Positions 38,175-48,360 of a stretch of 64,000 nt of DNA are shown piece by piece. The notes under the pieces are model-generated. The model worked only from the letters and a program-made list of their open reading frames with translations, was not told the origin of the DNA and did not search any database. Each line of letters opens with the position of its first letter. The first letter of the stretch is position 1. The position numbers and the translations under genes are program-made. This DNA comes from Gammaproteobacteria bacterium (GTDB lineage: Bacteria; Pseudomonadota; Gammaproteobacteria; Pseudomonadales; Azotimanducaceae), in NCBI GenBank assembly GCA_026707945.1, contig JAPOVV010000016.1:166421-230420 (forward strand), written 5' to 3'.

Positions 38175-39088
38175 GCTACTTTTCTTTCTACACTCGTGTA
38201 CCTAGACCGCAAGATATCCAATGGGTCCAACGATTCAAGCTTGTATAGCTGGAAAACACCAGCGGTCCTGTCGAGCTGTAGGGTTTTCGAATACACAGTA
38301 CAGAGTTCCTCGAGTTTTTCTACTAAGCCTTCCTCGGTCAATCGAAACACGGCGCCCGGTGCACAGTGGACTTTGTCGCTATACAGAAGATCTGTCACAG
38401 CAAGCTGATTGATTTGCCCATGTTCGAAGAGCTGAGCTATTGCGAACGCAAGAACTTCCAAAGGAAGTTCACTCCGATCTAACGGCGATGACTGCCACGA
38501 TTTCGAGTCATTTCGTTCGAGTAGATTGAGCAGCGCAAGAGGAGAGTCCATCGAGTCTTCCATAGAAACTCGAGGATTACTGGATGTCTTTGAGTACATT
38601 CGCAACACAAGTTGTGCATCTCTTTTTAGCGTCGTCTGAGATACATTAGAGCCGAATTCATGTTTCACGAAGTCCGTCAATCCTGTCACAACATCCGCAC
38701 TGTCGAAGCTGCGTTTGTGGAAATGGTTAAAGAACCAATAAATAGAAGTCGCTTGTATTGCGTTCGTCGCCAATAGCCAATGAAGAAGCCAAATCGTCGC
38801 TTCATCTTCGAGGTAGAGATCGCCATGATCATCAAATACGACTTTGGCGAATGACGACGGGGCTAGTGTTTTGGTTCCACGATCTAGCTGAACGATTTGA
38901 GCGGCTAGCAGCCAATACTTAATCGATGCTACCATGTTTTTCCCGACGCCGAGAATTACCGTAGCATCCTCACGACTGAATGCGTCTGGATACTCAGCGA
39001 TTGCTTCAAGACCCTTAGTAATCCACCCAAATCGAAGAGGAAACGATTCGTGACGACCAAAAGCCCCACTCTTCGAGTCTAATTGCAT
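38171..39088 (-). CDS. sspB: DUF4007 protein, SspB-like
   Basis: A 305-residue protein. The N terminus reads GAFGRHESFPLRFGWITKGLEAI, followed by ILGVGKNMVASIKYWLLAAQIV, the hallmark order of the DUF4007 family. In the SspABCD system the DUF4007 protein SspB nicks DNA before sulfur insertion. It is the first gene of the operon, starting at ATG, with about 1.45 kb without genes upstream. No cysteine desulfurase (SspA) is found in front of it, so sulfur would have to come from a desulfurase encoded elsewhere, such as IscS. Confidence 0.8.
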   Translation of the reverse strand: MQLDSKSGAFGRHESFPLRFGWITKGLEAIAEYPDAFSREDATVILGVGKNMVASIKYWLLAAQIVQLDRGTKTLAPSSFAKVVFDDHGDLYLEDEATIWLLHWLLATNAIQATSIYWFFNHFHKRSFDSADVVTGLTDFVKHEFGSNVSQTTLKRDAQLVLRMYSKTSSNPRVSMEDSMDSPLALLNLLERNDSKSWQSSPLDRSELPLEVLAFAIAQLFEHGQINQLAVTDLLYSDKVHCAPGAVFRLTEEGLVEKLEELCTVYSKTLQLDRTAGVFQLYKLESLDPLDILRSRYTSVERKVA

Positions 39089-40545
39089 TTAGTCAAACCA
39101 ATCTGCGTGCCGTTGGACATTCATCAAAATCGAAGATAGAAAACACCGTTGTCGACGGCGCGCGCACGGTTGAATCGCCGATTTCTAAGCCGAAACTTCG
39201 TTCGTCCAACCCACCCATCGCTCGGTAGATTTTTAAACGATTCATCGGTGACGCAGCGAACCTTCGGTGCATGCTATTTCTGAATCACGTAAATCTAGCG
39301 ATCGATGGACTGTGCCGTGAGCACCGTAAACCACACTTGTAGATATATAGACATACAGTTTCTTTTCAACCAATTGAACGATGATTTAATTTTATCTAGA
39401 TCATGGTATGACTTGTTAGAGAATTACGAATCTCTCATCCAGAACTGACTCCGACCGTCGACCGCATGGGATGTGTATTCGTTAAAGAGGACACGAAATT
39501 TGCCGTATTTAGCCTTCGAGCAAGCAGTTTAAGTTACCTAATACGATAAGTCACGGGGTTGATCGCTATAGTGATGTGTACGAGTGTGAACGGAAGCTCT
39601 TATAGAGCATCACACTGGCAACTAGGATGGGGAACAGTGGCGAGGAAAAGGTCCGCGTCATACACTCTGTCGATGACACAAATTGGGGGCAAAACAATCG
39701 ACACCCAGTTTGTGTCTAGCGCCCGAGACGTTAGAAAAGGACGTAGGTCCGTTTTATTCCGCGAACAAATTTACGATGACCTACATGTGCGATCTTCTTG
39801 GTGTAACGCGACACACAAACGACACCTTGCGTCAACGCAGCGGTACATCTACGGAGGAACTTGAGAAATGCTTCTTGTGCACGCTCATTAGCATCGTTAG
39901 TGCAGAATGGGAGGATTCTTCAGCTATCCCCGTCACGCGACACCGAAACTTGTGGCGGAGCAAGCTAACCCGCCCGTCGTTGCCAACCTTCACGTCCCGG
40001 CAGAGCAGTTCATAGAACCATGGCGTGGGCAGTTTCGGGTTGAGGTCCCTGGTGCGATGGGTGATGACATCCGGACTCTGGTAATCATAGAACCGTCCGT
40101 TTATGTAATATTGGTGTTGCGATGACACTGTATGCGGTCGTAGCGACACAAAACGACGTGTGAAATCGCCGCCCGATGTTCAAGATACGCAAACTAGCTA
40201 CCGATCAAAACGTCGTTACGACTAATCTCGTGAAGGACCGACGAGTGTGACTCGCCGTTTCGCTACGCGATATGTCAACCGCTACATCCACTTAATAAAT
40301 AGGCTTCGATCTTGCATCGTCTTACACGTTACAGGCCTCGGGTGATGGCTTCGACCACGTCTTGTCAGTATTGTCTACGAAACGAAAGCGTACGAAACTA
40401 GCCTAGTACATTTCAACAAAGACACAAAACGAAACACGCCATTAGCCTTCCGGTTCTCTATATTTCAATAAGAACTCGTGCTACGTTTCAGAATTTAACT
40501 CGGGAACGAAGATCAACTTTGTTGAACACAGAATAAAGTATTTCG
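39089..40545. other. Long gene-free stretch with possible transposase relics
   Basis: About 1.45 kb upstream of sspB. No intact gene is seen. A plus-strand fragment near 39770 (MTYMCDLLGVTRH) recalls the start of IS3 OrfB. A minus-strand fragment (39832-40149) ends in DGRVSLLRHKF, which recalls integrase-core C termini. Both are too short and degraded to assign. The sspB promoter should lie near 39090-39200. Confidence 0.4.
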
Positions 40546-41097
40546 TTAATCATCACTCATTTTTCCACCATATTCCTCAGGCTTATCGTAATTCCCACTA
40601 ATTATCTGTTCTTCTATCTTTCTTGACTCCAATTGGTTTCGACGATATTCTACGCGTTCTTTCAAGAGATTCGACTGTAACTCAATTAAATCTAAATCGT
40701 GCAATACTAACAATATAGACTTAAATATGGTCAATACCGAAAAGAACACAGCTAATCCAATCCATAGACATCCATATTCTCGCGAACCGAAAATGTTAGA
40801 GAACAGTAGTACAATAATAGTTGTCATAGAAATTAAAAACATACCCCTTAAATCGATAGCTAGATCTCTAAACGCACTGGTTAACTTATCAATATCGTTC
40901 CCATCGAGATGTTCAACATCTAGATTAGGAAGCCCACGCCCTAATCGAAACAGTATTCCAGCAATCAATATCGACTGGAAAATTGCTATTTGAAATACAA
41001 TCGAAGACCATTGTTGAAAATCGAGATAAAATCCCGCTAAGATGCCGATAGCTAACGGCACTGAGAACTGCAGTACTATCAGAACCTGGTTAACCAC
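40546..41097 (-). CDS. Four-helix membrane protein, probable effector of a two-gene module
   Basis: A 183-residue protein with four hydrophobic segments (about 5-24, 33-52, 82-101 and 108-130). A charged helical C-terminal tail follows (LKERVEYRRNQLESRKIEEQ). It starts with GTG directly after the TAA of the preceding gene, with no bases between, so it is translationally coupled. No family was recognised. A small multi-helix membrane protein paired with a soluble protein recalls the layout of RexA-RexB and Kiwa defence modules, but no sequence match to either is claimed. Confidence 0.6.
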   Translation of the reverse strand: MVNQVLIVLQFSVPLAIGILAGFYLDFQQWSSIVFQIAIFQSILIAGILFRLGRGLPNLDVEHLDGNDIDKLTSAFRDLAIDLRGMFLISMTTIIVLLFSNIFGSREYGCLWIGLAVFFSVLTIFKSILLVLHDLDLIELQSNLLKERVEYRRNQLESRKIEEQIISGNYDKPEEYGGKMSDD

Positions 41098-42156
41098 TTA
41101 GACTAACCCTTTTGAAACATTATCTGCATGAAATTCTAGAATCTTCCGACGTAAATCATCGAGATCAAGTAGATTAACGTTCTCATTATTAAGTCTGACT
41201 GTTATAACTCTGCTCAATCTTATATCGTCACCATTCGAATTACCATTTTCAGTCTCAATCTGAAGGTTGCCATCCTCCAAATTCCTTAATTCAATAGCAA
41301 TTTCATTCAACGTGTGATTATCTGACTGACTTCCTTTCAGACCTAAATAAAGAGATAATTTGATATCTGATTCGGTTGGCTTTTTATTGAAAATTTCTGA
41401 GGCCCTCTGTGCACCCATTAGTTCATTGAAGAGTCGACGTAATTTCGCGGTAAATGGTTCATGCGAATCTTGCTCTGTTTCATCCGACACAATGCCTCCG
41501 ATCCGTACGCCCTTTATTTCGCCTAGGTTTTCAAGTGAATCAACAGGGATCTTAGCGGCAAGAACGATTTTTCCAATAGACACTTTTGTTTTATTGCATA
41601 ACAGCCAATTGAGATAGCTTTCGAGTGCGGCGGCAGTCATTTTACGATCTTGAACTACGTAAACATGGTCGTCGTAAACTAACCAATGAGCGATCCCTTG
41701 TGATATTTTCCCATGTTCTAAGCTTAATTCCCTAATTGGGACGTCCGGTCCAGATTCATCTGTTCCTAATACTACTTGCAGTTTGCTTTGCTCGAAAGCA
41801 CACAAAATCCCATATGTAGATCCCTGATCGAAGTGAATGAAGTTAAAAAGTCGATTTACACCGTCGATTGGTGCATTTTCTTCGAGTCTATATTGCCAAT
41901 TGTCTAGCAATTTATGACCTCGATCGTCTTTCTCTCTTAAGGCCGACTGGATCATTCGATTCAAGTTATTTGGCGACAGTTCTTCCTTCTTAAAATACCT
42001 GTAGTGAACTTTCACATCCTTGAAGTCATTATCGTTGTCGGCCATGAATCTCGTTGCAGATAAAAGTTGTAGCTTATGCAAGTTTACCATAAGTTTACAA
42101 ACATTCAAATCTCCCCACATTCCATTGTAGAGTTTATTTCGATTTTCTGTTTCCAT
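41098..42156 (-). CDS. Soluble hypothetical protein, partner of the four-helix membrane protein
   Basis: A 352-residue cytoplasmic-looking protein. The first 100 residues contain a helical pair and VKVHYRYFKKEEL. The middle (WLVYDDHVYVVQDRKMTAAALESYLNWLL) resembles a sensing or nucleic-acid-facing domain, and the C terminus is acidic and asparagine-rich. No family was recognised. It precedes the membrane protein gene with zero spacing and is A+T-rich like the rest of the island. A sensor role upstream of a membrane effector would be the typical defence arrangement, which is inference from layout. Confidence 0.6.
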   Translation of the reverse strand: METENRNKLYNGMWGDLNVCKLMVNLHKLQLLSATRFMADNDNDFKDVKVHYRYFKKEELSPNNLNRMIQSALREKDDRGHKLLDNWQYRLEENAPIDGVNRLFNFIHFDQGSTYGILCAFEQSKLQVVLGTDESGPDVPIRELSLEHGKISQGIAHWLVYDDHVYVVQDRKMTAAALESYLNWLLCNKTKVSIGKIVLAAKIPVDSLENLGEIKGVRIGGIVSDETEQDSHEPFTAKLRRLFNELMGAQRASEIFNKKPTESDIKLSLYLGLKGSQSDNHTLNEIAIELRNLEDGNLQIETENGNSNGDDIRLSRVITVRLNNENVNLLDLDDLRRKILEFHADNVSKGLV

Positions 42157-43004
42157 CCATATTTTGATTATCCTGTTTATGAATTATCAGTTCTCCTGAA
42201 AATAACACAGACCGAACTAACTGTATTGAACCGCCAATCACGTTGTTTTAACTTAGTCCCGATCTTGTTTCGATAACGCAAGTGTGTATGCACAACTGTA
42301 GCAACGGTCCATAGATAAGTTGATCGGTGCGGAAGTACCCCAAAAACGATTCACATCCAATTAGTTCATCTCCACGAAGTAAAGATCGAATACGTTGTGT
42401 TGTGATGAAGGTGAGTGTCGCATACTGTGCACGCAAGCAGGTTTGCAGTGTTGTCATGTGATCGAACAGCGTCCCTTCGCCAACCTCAGTCAATGGATCA
42501 AGTGCCTAAGAAGACATTTGTCGAGAACAATGTGTTCGAAGAAAGACTGGTAATTTGGTGCGTGTTCCCCAATGAGAATCCTCCATGGTCTTTGCCTAAA
42601 GTCAGCGTATAAATTGAATTTTCTGAAAGTGCACGACGACTTGTGTCGCATGTCTTTTATTGGTCTATTCAGTATTCCGGTATTTGATGGTCCGTTTCTC
42701 TCTTTTCTATTTGCGATTAATGGGCGACCCATTACGACTTCGATCTCAACAGGTACTTAGTCTATACACTCAGGTGAATCGCTAATGCTCTCGAGCAATG
42801 AAACCGGGCCGGTTCAGCATAGACCTATTTTTAAATAATGACGATTTTAGTGTACCGCACGTTGCCCATTATTTAATCAGACAGATGCGAATCTGCTATC
42901 AATCAACAGTTACTTTTCTCGCGTAGCTCCTCGGTTTCTGCGAATCGTAATTACGACGTACGGTATCATCCGTAGATAAGCAGTACGGAATGGAGATAGA
43001 CAAC
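42157..43004. other. Gene-free stretch at the right edge of the accessory island
   Basis: About 850 bases. Short frames on the minus strand (42248-42493 and 42490-42732) look like pieces of a decayed gene but match no recognisable family. The base composition shifts back to that of the core genes near its right end. The promoter of the two-gene module lies at its left end. Confidence 0.4.
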
Positions 43005-43286
43005 ATGATTGCATTAGTCGCCAAACTCAACGTTGCATCGGGCAAAGAAGCCGAATTTGAGAAAGTTATGCTCGGGTTGGCTGAACAGGTTCGAGCCAAT
43101 GAGGAAGCTAACCACCTATACACACTCGTGAAGGACGATAACGGTTACGCCGTCCTCGAGTTATACGATGACGATGCGGCCCTTCAAGCACACATGCAGA
43201 GTCAACACTTCCGAGACGCAGGTGCGAAATTTGCCGGATTGATGGCTGGTCCGCCTACGATGACGCGTTACGAAGTCGTCGGATAG
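43005..43286 (+). CDS. ABM-family antibiotic biosynthesis monooxygenase / quinol monooxygenase
   Basis: A 93-residue protein of the dimeric alpha-beta barrel (ABM) family: MIALVAKLNVASGKEAEFEKVM, then NHLYTLVKDDN, a segment reading YAVLELYDDDAALQAHM and HFRDAG, the usual order. The start at 43005 is preferred over ATG 42990 because GGAG at 42992-42995 lies nine bases before it, and the upstream ATG would place that ribosome site inside the gene. Relatives oxidise quinols or other small phenolics without cofactors. It stands alone. Confidence 0.8.
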   Translation: MIALVAKLNVASGKEAEFEKVMLGLAEQVRANEEANHLYTLVKDDNGYAVLELYDDDAALQAHMQSQHFRDAGAKFAGLMAGPPTMTRYEVVG

Positions 43287-43315
43287 CGGAAGAGTATAAG
43301 CGGCAAGTCGCGGTT

Positions 43316-45127
43316 TCAACCGTCCTCGTCAAACAAATCCGCTAACTGGTCAGCCATCGCGCCACCCAATTGCTCTGCATCGTTGATGGTGACTGCCCTT
43401 GAGTAGTGCTCTTCAACGTTGTGACCAATACCAATTGCCACCAGTTGAACTTCTGACTGTTGCTCGATCGTCTCGATGGCAAACTTCAGATGTTCGGTGA
43501 GGTAATTACTCGGGTTCTGAAGCAGCGTTGAATTGTCGACCGGTAGACCATCGGAAATTACCATCAAGATCTTGCGTTGCTCAGGACGTGACACGATGCG
43601 GTTGTGAGCCCAAATAAGCGCTTCACCGTCGATGTTCTCTTTGAGCATTTCCTCGCGTAGCATCAAACCAAGATTGCGTCGAGCTCGTCGCCAGGTGTCA
43701 TCCGCAGCCTTGTAGATGATGTGACGAAGATCGTTTAGTCGACCTGGATGACTTGGCTTGCCTTGATTGATCCACTCTTCGCGAGATTGCCCGCCACGCC
43801 ACGCGCAGGTCGTGAATCCCAGGATCTCGACACGCACGGAACACCGTTCGAGCGTTTGACCCAATATATCCCCACACATCGCCGCAATCGTGATGCAGCG
43901 CCCTCGCATGGACCCTGAGCTGTCGATTAGGATTGAGACAACCGTGTCCCGAAATTGCATCTCCTTCTCTTGCTTGTATGCAAGCGGGTTGACCGGATCG
44001 ACGACCACCTGACTCAGACGAGAGGTGTCGAGCAGTCCTTCCTCAAGATCGAATTCCCATGTCCGGTTCTGTTTCGCCAATAACTTTCGCTGCAGGCGAT
44101 TAGCCAGTTTGGCGGTAGTGTGTTTGAGCGGAACCAGTTGCTGATCGAGCATACCTCGCAATTGCAGCAGTTCCTCTGCATCGCAAAGTTCTTCCGCTTT
44201 GACGACCTCGTCGAATTCGTCTGTGAAGCTCTTGTAGTCGATCGTGGTTCGAATTCGACCTAAATCGTCGATAGCAGACTGTGGTGCTTCTTCGGGTTCT
44301 GATTCAGCCCCCAACTCCGACATATCCATGTCGGCGTCCATTTCGACCGTTGAGGTCTCGCCTTCCGAATCCTCGTCGCCGTACGAGTCTTCGTCGAGAA
44401 CGACATCTTCAGGCGCATACTCGGTTTCGGGTTCGTTTTCGTCTTCGAGCGTGTCGACGTCCGACTCGTTCTGTTGAAGTTCGGGCGGATCTTCGAGTTC
44501 GGTTGACAGTCCTAAATCTCGAAGAATGTTTTGACAACGTACCGCAAAGTCGTGCTGGTCGTGTATCGACGTCTTTAGTGCTTCGATGTCCTGACCGGCG
44601 TTCGCTTCAACGTAGTCGCGCCAGAACTGAGCCACATGCTCCGCCGCCGGCGGTAACGGACGCCCGGTAAGGTGTTGACGAACGATTAACCCAACCGCCA
44701 CACCGAGAGGTGCTTCAGTTTCCGCCGTGATCTGATCGAACTCAGCTTGACGACAGATTGCTTCAAGATTCGCATCAAGGTTTTGCGCGACACCTTCCAT
44801 ACGCAAGGTGCCAATGGACGCCACCCGCGCATCCTCTACCCATTCAAAGAGCTCTTGAGCAGGTCCTGCGGAAGGGGTAAATCTCCTATGAACAGTCGAA
44901 TCGTGATAACGCATTTTGAGCGCGATTTCGTCGCCAATACCGCGTACTGCGTTCAATTCGGTATCGCTGCAACCGTAGTTCGGTTGTGGTACTCGAACAT
45001 TGTTGCCTTGAACGCTGGTGCCACCTTTTCCGAACGAGACTTCCATCTCCTCGTTTTCTGCGATCGCTCGCATGGTGGCGGTCATTGCCCGTTTGAACGT
45101 ATCTAACGGGTCAACATCAAGGTTCAT
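43316..45127 (-). CDS. cobT: CobT-like VWA protein (cobaltochelatase subunit-type)
   Basis: A 603-residue protein. The N-terminal helical domain is followed by a very acidic linker (about 211-288) and a C-terminal VWA domain with the MIDAS motif DSSGS at 402-406. The linker and C-terminal [16 protein letters not shown] are characteristic of CobT. With CobS it forms the ATP-driven motor of aerobic cobaltochelatase, inserting cobalt into hydrogenobyrinic diamide together with CobN. CobN is not present in this window. The gene follows the CobS-like gene after seven bases. Confidence 0.85.
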   Translation of the reverse strand: MNLDVDPLDTFKRAMTATMRAIAENEEMEVSFGKGGTSVQGNNVRVPQPNYGCSDTELNAVRGIGDEIALKMRYHDSTVHRRFTPSAGPAQELFEWVEDARVASIGTLRMEGVAQNLDANLEAICRQAEFDQITAETEAPLGVAVGLIVRQHLTGRPLPPAAEHVAQFWRDYVEANAGQDIEALKTSIHDQHDFAVRCQNILRDLGLSTELEDPPELQQNESDVDTLEDENEPETEYAPEDVVLDEDSYGDEDSEGETSTVEMDADMDMSELGAESEPEEAPQSAIDDLGRIRTTIDYKSFTDEFDEVVKAEELCDAEELLQLRGMLDQQLVPLKHTTAKLANRLQRKLLAKQNRTWEFDLEEGLLDTSRLSQVVVDPVNPLAYKQEKEMQFRDTVVSILIDSSGSMRGRCITIAAMCGDILGQTLERCSVRVEILGFTTCAWRGGQSREEWINQGKPSHPGRLNDLRHIIYKAADDTWRRARRNLGLMLREEMLKENIDGEALIWAHNRIVSRPEQRKILMVISDGLPVDNSTLLQNPSNYLTEHLKFAIETIEQQSEVQLVAIGIGHNVEEHYSRAVTINDAEQLGGAMADQLADLFDEDG

Positions 45128-45134
45128 AGGTGTT

Positions 45135-46133
45135 TTAGACGTTTAACGTAACGCCTGCGCTCGCGTCTCCGAGATCATCCCCCATGCAGCGTTGGTAGTA
45201 CTCAGCAATGATCGGTCGCTCGAGTTCATCGCACTTATTCAAGAAGGTCACTCGGAATCCAAAGCCGATGTCGTTGAAAATCGAGGCATTTTCGGCCCAC
45301 GTTAAAACCGTACGTGGCGACATCACGACCGAAACATCGCCATTCACGAACCCTTTCCGTGTCAGGTCAGCGACGCTCACCATATTGCTGATGATGCGTT
45401 TGCCACCTTCTCGGTTCTGCCAATCACTTGCCTTACCGTACACGATATCTGTCTCGACCTCGTGTGGCAGGTAGTTCAGCGTCGCGACGATGTTCCATCG
45501 GTCCATTTGACCTTGGTTGATCTGTTGCGTACCGTGGTATAGACCCGTCGTATCGCCAAGACCGACCGTATTCGTTGTTGAGAAGAGTCGGAAATATGGA
45601 TGCGGGGTAATAACTCGATTCTGGTCAAGCAGCGTCAACTTACCTTCGACTTCAAGCACACGCTGAATAACGAACATAACGTCCGGTCTGCCTGCGTCAT
45701 ACTCGTCGAACACGATCACCGTAGGATGCTGAAGCGCCCAGGGTAGTAAACCTTCCTTGAACTGCGTCACTTGCTGACCGTCTTCCAACACGATCGCGTC
45801 CTTACCGACGAGATCGATTCGACTGATGTGACTATCCAGATTGATGCGAATACACGGCCAGTTCAGATGTGCAGCTACTTGCTCGATATGAGTTGACTTT
45901 CCAGTACCGTGATAGCCTTGAATCATGACCCGACGGTTATGTGCGAATCCAGCAAGAATCGCAAGGGTCGTTAACGGATCAAACCGATAATCGTCGTCAA
46001 TATCCGGTACATGTGCCGTGCGTTCTGCGAACGCAGGCACTTCAAAGTCGTGATCAATATTGAACGCTTCTCGCGCATTGACCGTGACCGTCGGCTCCAT
46101 GTCCGACGACAATGAAGAATCGTGTGAAATCAT
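45135..46133 (-). CDS. cobS: CobS-like AAA+ ATPase (cobaltochelatase subunit-type)
   Basis: A 332-residue ATPase. Walker A is GYHGTGKS at 73-80, Walker [16 protein letters not shown] near 138-152, and sensor 1 in [14 protein letters not shown]. The insert [17 protein letters not shown] and C-terminal [12 protein letters not shown] are typical of CobS. It is the ATPase partner of CobT. It is the first gene of the pair and divergent from the SixA-like gene, with 96 bases between them. Whether it serves cobalamin synthesis or another metal insertion cannot be told here. Confidence 0.87.
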   Translation of the reverse strand: MISHDSSLSSDMEPTVTVNAREAFNIDHDFEVPAFAERTAHVPDIDDDYRFDPLTTLAILAGFAHNRRVMIQGYHGTGKSTHIEQVAAHLNWPCIRINLDSHISRIDLVGKDAIVLEDGQQVTQFKEGLLPWALQHPTVIVFDEYDAGRPDVMFVIQRVLEVEGKLTLLDQNRVITPHPYFRLFSTTNTVGLGDTTGLYHGTQQINQGQMDRWNIVATLNYLPHEVETDIVYGKASDWQNREGGKRIISNMVSVADLTRKGFVNGDVSVVMSPRTVLTWAENASIFNDIGFGFRVTFLNKCDELERPIIAEYYQRCMGDDLGDASAGVTLNV

Positions 46134-46229
46134 GAATTACCGCGCACTAGGACGCCAATAGAAAGACGCCCCGCGTCGATAATGGTCTTGAAAGCGCGTA
46201 TTTAATCACGGGATAACCTGTAGAAACAC

Positions 46230-46778
46230 ATGACAACCATTTACTTTGTAAGACACGGTGAAGCAGAGGCTGGTTTCGGTGCCCATCGAGACCCTGGACT
46301 CTCTGCATTAGGTCGAACTCAGGCGGTCACAACCGCAAAACACCTCGCTCACTTAGACCCTATGCCCATCTTCAGCAGTCCATTACTTCGAGCGCAAGAA
46401 ACAGCACAAGAACTCGCAAATATCTGGGACGCACCCATCACGATCGAAGATCGCATCGCGGAAATACCCTCGCCAATCGAAGACCTCACTGACCGTACGA
46501 CGTGGTTAGCGAACGTAATGGCAGGTGCATGGCACGATTTGCCGCCTAACCTTAAAGCGTGGCGCGAAGCATTGATCGACTGTGTGGTGAGCGCGCAGAA
46601 CGACTGCGTGATGTTCTCCCACTTTGTCGCAATCAATTTGCTTGTAGGCGCAGCCAGCGGCGATGCCACGATGGTTTCTTTCCGCCCTGACAACGCGTCG
46701 ATTACGCGATTCGAGAGCGACGGTTCAACACTTACCGTACTTGGATTAGGCGAACAAGCTCAGACGAAAGTTAATTGA
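46230..46778 (+). CDS. Histidine phosphatase family protein, SixA-like
   Basis: A 182-residue phosphatase with the RHG motif (YFVRHGEAEAG) at the N terminus, a second arginine (SSPLLRAQETA), and a C-terminal FSHF histidine with the catalytic acid region between. The length and motifs suit SixA-type phosphohistidine phosphatases or small alpha-ribazole phosphatase-like enzymes. CobC, which is of the same superfamily, would fit next to cobS and cobT but cannot be distinguished by eye. It overlaps the end of holA on the other strand by eight bases. Confidence 0.8.
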   Translation: MTTIYFVRHGEAEAGFGAHRDPGLSALGRTQAVTTAKHLAHLDPMPIFSSPLLRAQETAQELANIWDAPITIEDRIAEIPSPIEDLTDRTTWLANVMAGAWHDLPPNLKAWREALIDCVVSAQNDCVMFSHFVAINLLVGAASGDATMVSFRPDNASITRFESDGSTLTVLGLGEQAQTKVN

Positions 46779-47835
46779 TCGTGCGATCAATCACACGCCA
46801 CTCATACTCGTTTTCAAGATTTGATCCTTGAACACCCGCGATCGCGAACAGTAGGTTGCGCAGCAGATTGGCGGCGTCGCCGCGCGCCATACCTAAAAAC
46901 ATACTGTTGAATTGCGCGCACTCCATCAGTAGTTTCTCAACGCCAGCTTGCCCGTGACGACTGATCAACGCGTCGACTCGTCGGCGTTGGTATCCAGGAA
47001 TCGTCGAACCAGAATCCATCAGCTTCGCGTGAGCTAACGTCAATACTTGGGTCACCATGGCGAGCGTGCCGAGTTCGTGTCGGCTCGAGCTGCGACCTTG
47101 ATTGCTCAGTCCATCGAGTTTTCGCGAGATTTGCGCAGCGTTACCGCTGAACACTGCATCAATGACTTCCAACATTTCAGCGTTGCTGGCATCGGCTAGA
47201 TCAATGTCATCGACATCGACGGTCGCGCCTTCGTCCAGAATTATCTGGAACTTATCCAATTCCTGGCGAGCAGCAAGCAGGTTACCTTCGCTATAGTCGG
47301 ATAACTTTTCCGCAGCTTGCTTTGTCAACTTCAAGCCCAACGAAGTCGCCTTAGATTGAAGCCAGTGAATGCTATGTTCTCGATTCAACTCATCGACGAC
47401 GATGAATACGACGTTTTTCGAAGAGCGTAGTTGACCATACCACTTCTTACGTTTGTCGCGATAGTCCAGTCCGGCTAGTCGAACTAACAGCACATTGGAT
47501 GCTGGTTCTGCAGAGTATGTTTCGAATGCCGCAACGGCACCATCATCGAAGGCTGCCGTTCGCATCCGAACTTCGACGAGCTTCCGCGTACCGAATAACG
47601 AAGACTCACTCAACTCATCGAATATGCCGCCCCATTCCATGGCTTTCGCGCGACCGCGAGACGAACCACTATCCAACCTGTGAATCTCATGGTCTTCGAT
47701 GCCTGCGGTTTGAGCTGTCTCAAGTATTTCGCGACTTGCTTCCTCCTCAAGCACAGCTTCGGATCCACCCGTTACATAAACGGGTTTCAGTCCCTCTTTC
47801 AGGACTTCGGCAAGTTGATTTGAAAAGACCTGCAC
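46771..47835 (-). CDS. holA: DNA polymerase III subunit delta
   Basis: A 354-residue clamp-loader subunit. The N-terminal PVYVTGGSEAVLEEEASREI, the VLLVRLAGLDYRDKRKKW segment and the C-terminal LMECAQFNSMFLGMARGDA helical region fit HolA. The delta subunit opens the sliding clamp. It follows lptE after 25 bases in the same direction, the classic gammaproteobacterial leuS-lptE-holA order. Confidence 0.88.
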   Translation of the reverse strand: MQVFSNQLAEVLKEGLKPVYVTGGSEAVLEEEASREILETAQTAGIEDHEIHRLDSGSSRGRAKAMEWGGIFDELSESSLFGTRKLVEVRMRTAAFDDGAVAAFETYSAEPASNVLLVRLAGLDYRDKRKKWYGQLRSSKNVVFIVVDELNREHSIHWLQSKATSLGLKLTKQAAEKLSDYSEGNLLAARQELDKFQIILDEGATVDVDDIDLADASNAEMLEVIDAVFSGNAAQISRKLDGLSNQGRSSSRHELGTLAMVTQVLTLAHAKLMDSGSTIPGYQRRRVDALISRHGQAGVEKLLMECAQFNSMFLGMARGDAANLLRNLLFAIAGVQGSNLENEYEWRVIDRTIN

Positions 47836-47860
47836 TTACGGAATCCGTTACCTAGCTAAT

Positions 47861-48355
47861 CTACTGAGGTGCTTTCGCCGCATCGTTAATCAACGCGAGT
47901 CGAGTGATCAATTGGTTTGCGAGTTCCTCTCGAAGAAGCGCTTTGATTCTGCTCTTCTCTTTCTCAAACCCGATCAATGACGTTTCGTCTAAGCCTACAC
48001 TCTCGGAAGCATGTAAGACTAACGGCGACTGTGATTGGCTCGCTAACACGACATCCCAGCGAACGCTAATCCAGTACTCGATCGGACGCCCTGACGGGTC
48101 GACACGAGTTGTACGATCGTTCTCGAATTCTTCAATTCCTGCAATGTTCTGAGCATCGGTTTCTGCATCGCCAACTAGAGCAACCTCGAAAACCCTAGCC
48201 TGACGCTCGATGGCAACCTGAACGTCGCGCGGTAGATTTACAGGTAATTCGATTCCAGAGAGACGATCACCAACAGACTCGGTTCGCAATGCGAAACCAC
48301 ATGATGTCGCCGCGAAGCAGACAGTAATCCACAGACCGAGGAGAATGCGGCGCAA
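47861..48355 (-). CDS. lptE: LPS assembly lipoprotein LptE
   Basis: A lipoprotein of about 165 residues. The frame is open to 48397, but TTG at 48355 is preferred: it gives MRRILLGLWITVCF, a standard lipoprotein signal, with the lipobox ATSC just before GFALR, and it avoids a 37-base overlap with the preceding gene. The mature part (GIELPVNLPRDVQVAIERQ) and C-terminal ALLREELANQLITRLALI match LptE, the plug of the LptD outer-membrane translocon. It lies upstream of holA as in other gammaproteobacteria. Confidence 0.82.
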   Translation of the reverse strand: MRRILLGLWITVCFAATSCGFALRTESVGDRLSGIELPVNLPRDVQVAIERQARVFEVALVGDAETDAQNIAGIEEFENDRTTRVDPSGRPIEYWISVRWDVVLASQSQSPLVLHASESVGLDETSLIGFEKEKSRIKALLREELANQLITRLALINDAAKAPQ

Positions 48356-48360
48356 GTACG

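Noticed and set aside
32021..39088. Reading the operon as BREX type 4, which also has a PAPS-reductase-like gene
   Set aside because: No PglZ phosphatase or BrxL protease is present, and the DUF4007 gene fits Ssp rather than BREX.
39683..40149. Short frames resembling IS3 or integrase-core transposase pieces
   Set aside because: Too degraded and short to assign; mentioned only in the intergenic entry.
40546..42156. Naming the two genes Kiwa (KwaA/KwaB) or RexA/RexB
   Set aside because: Only the layout agrees; no conserved motif of those families was recognised.
44244..44670. Plus-strand frames opposite cobT
   Set aside because: They mirror the acidic linker of CobT and are serine/arginine-rich shadows.
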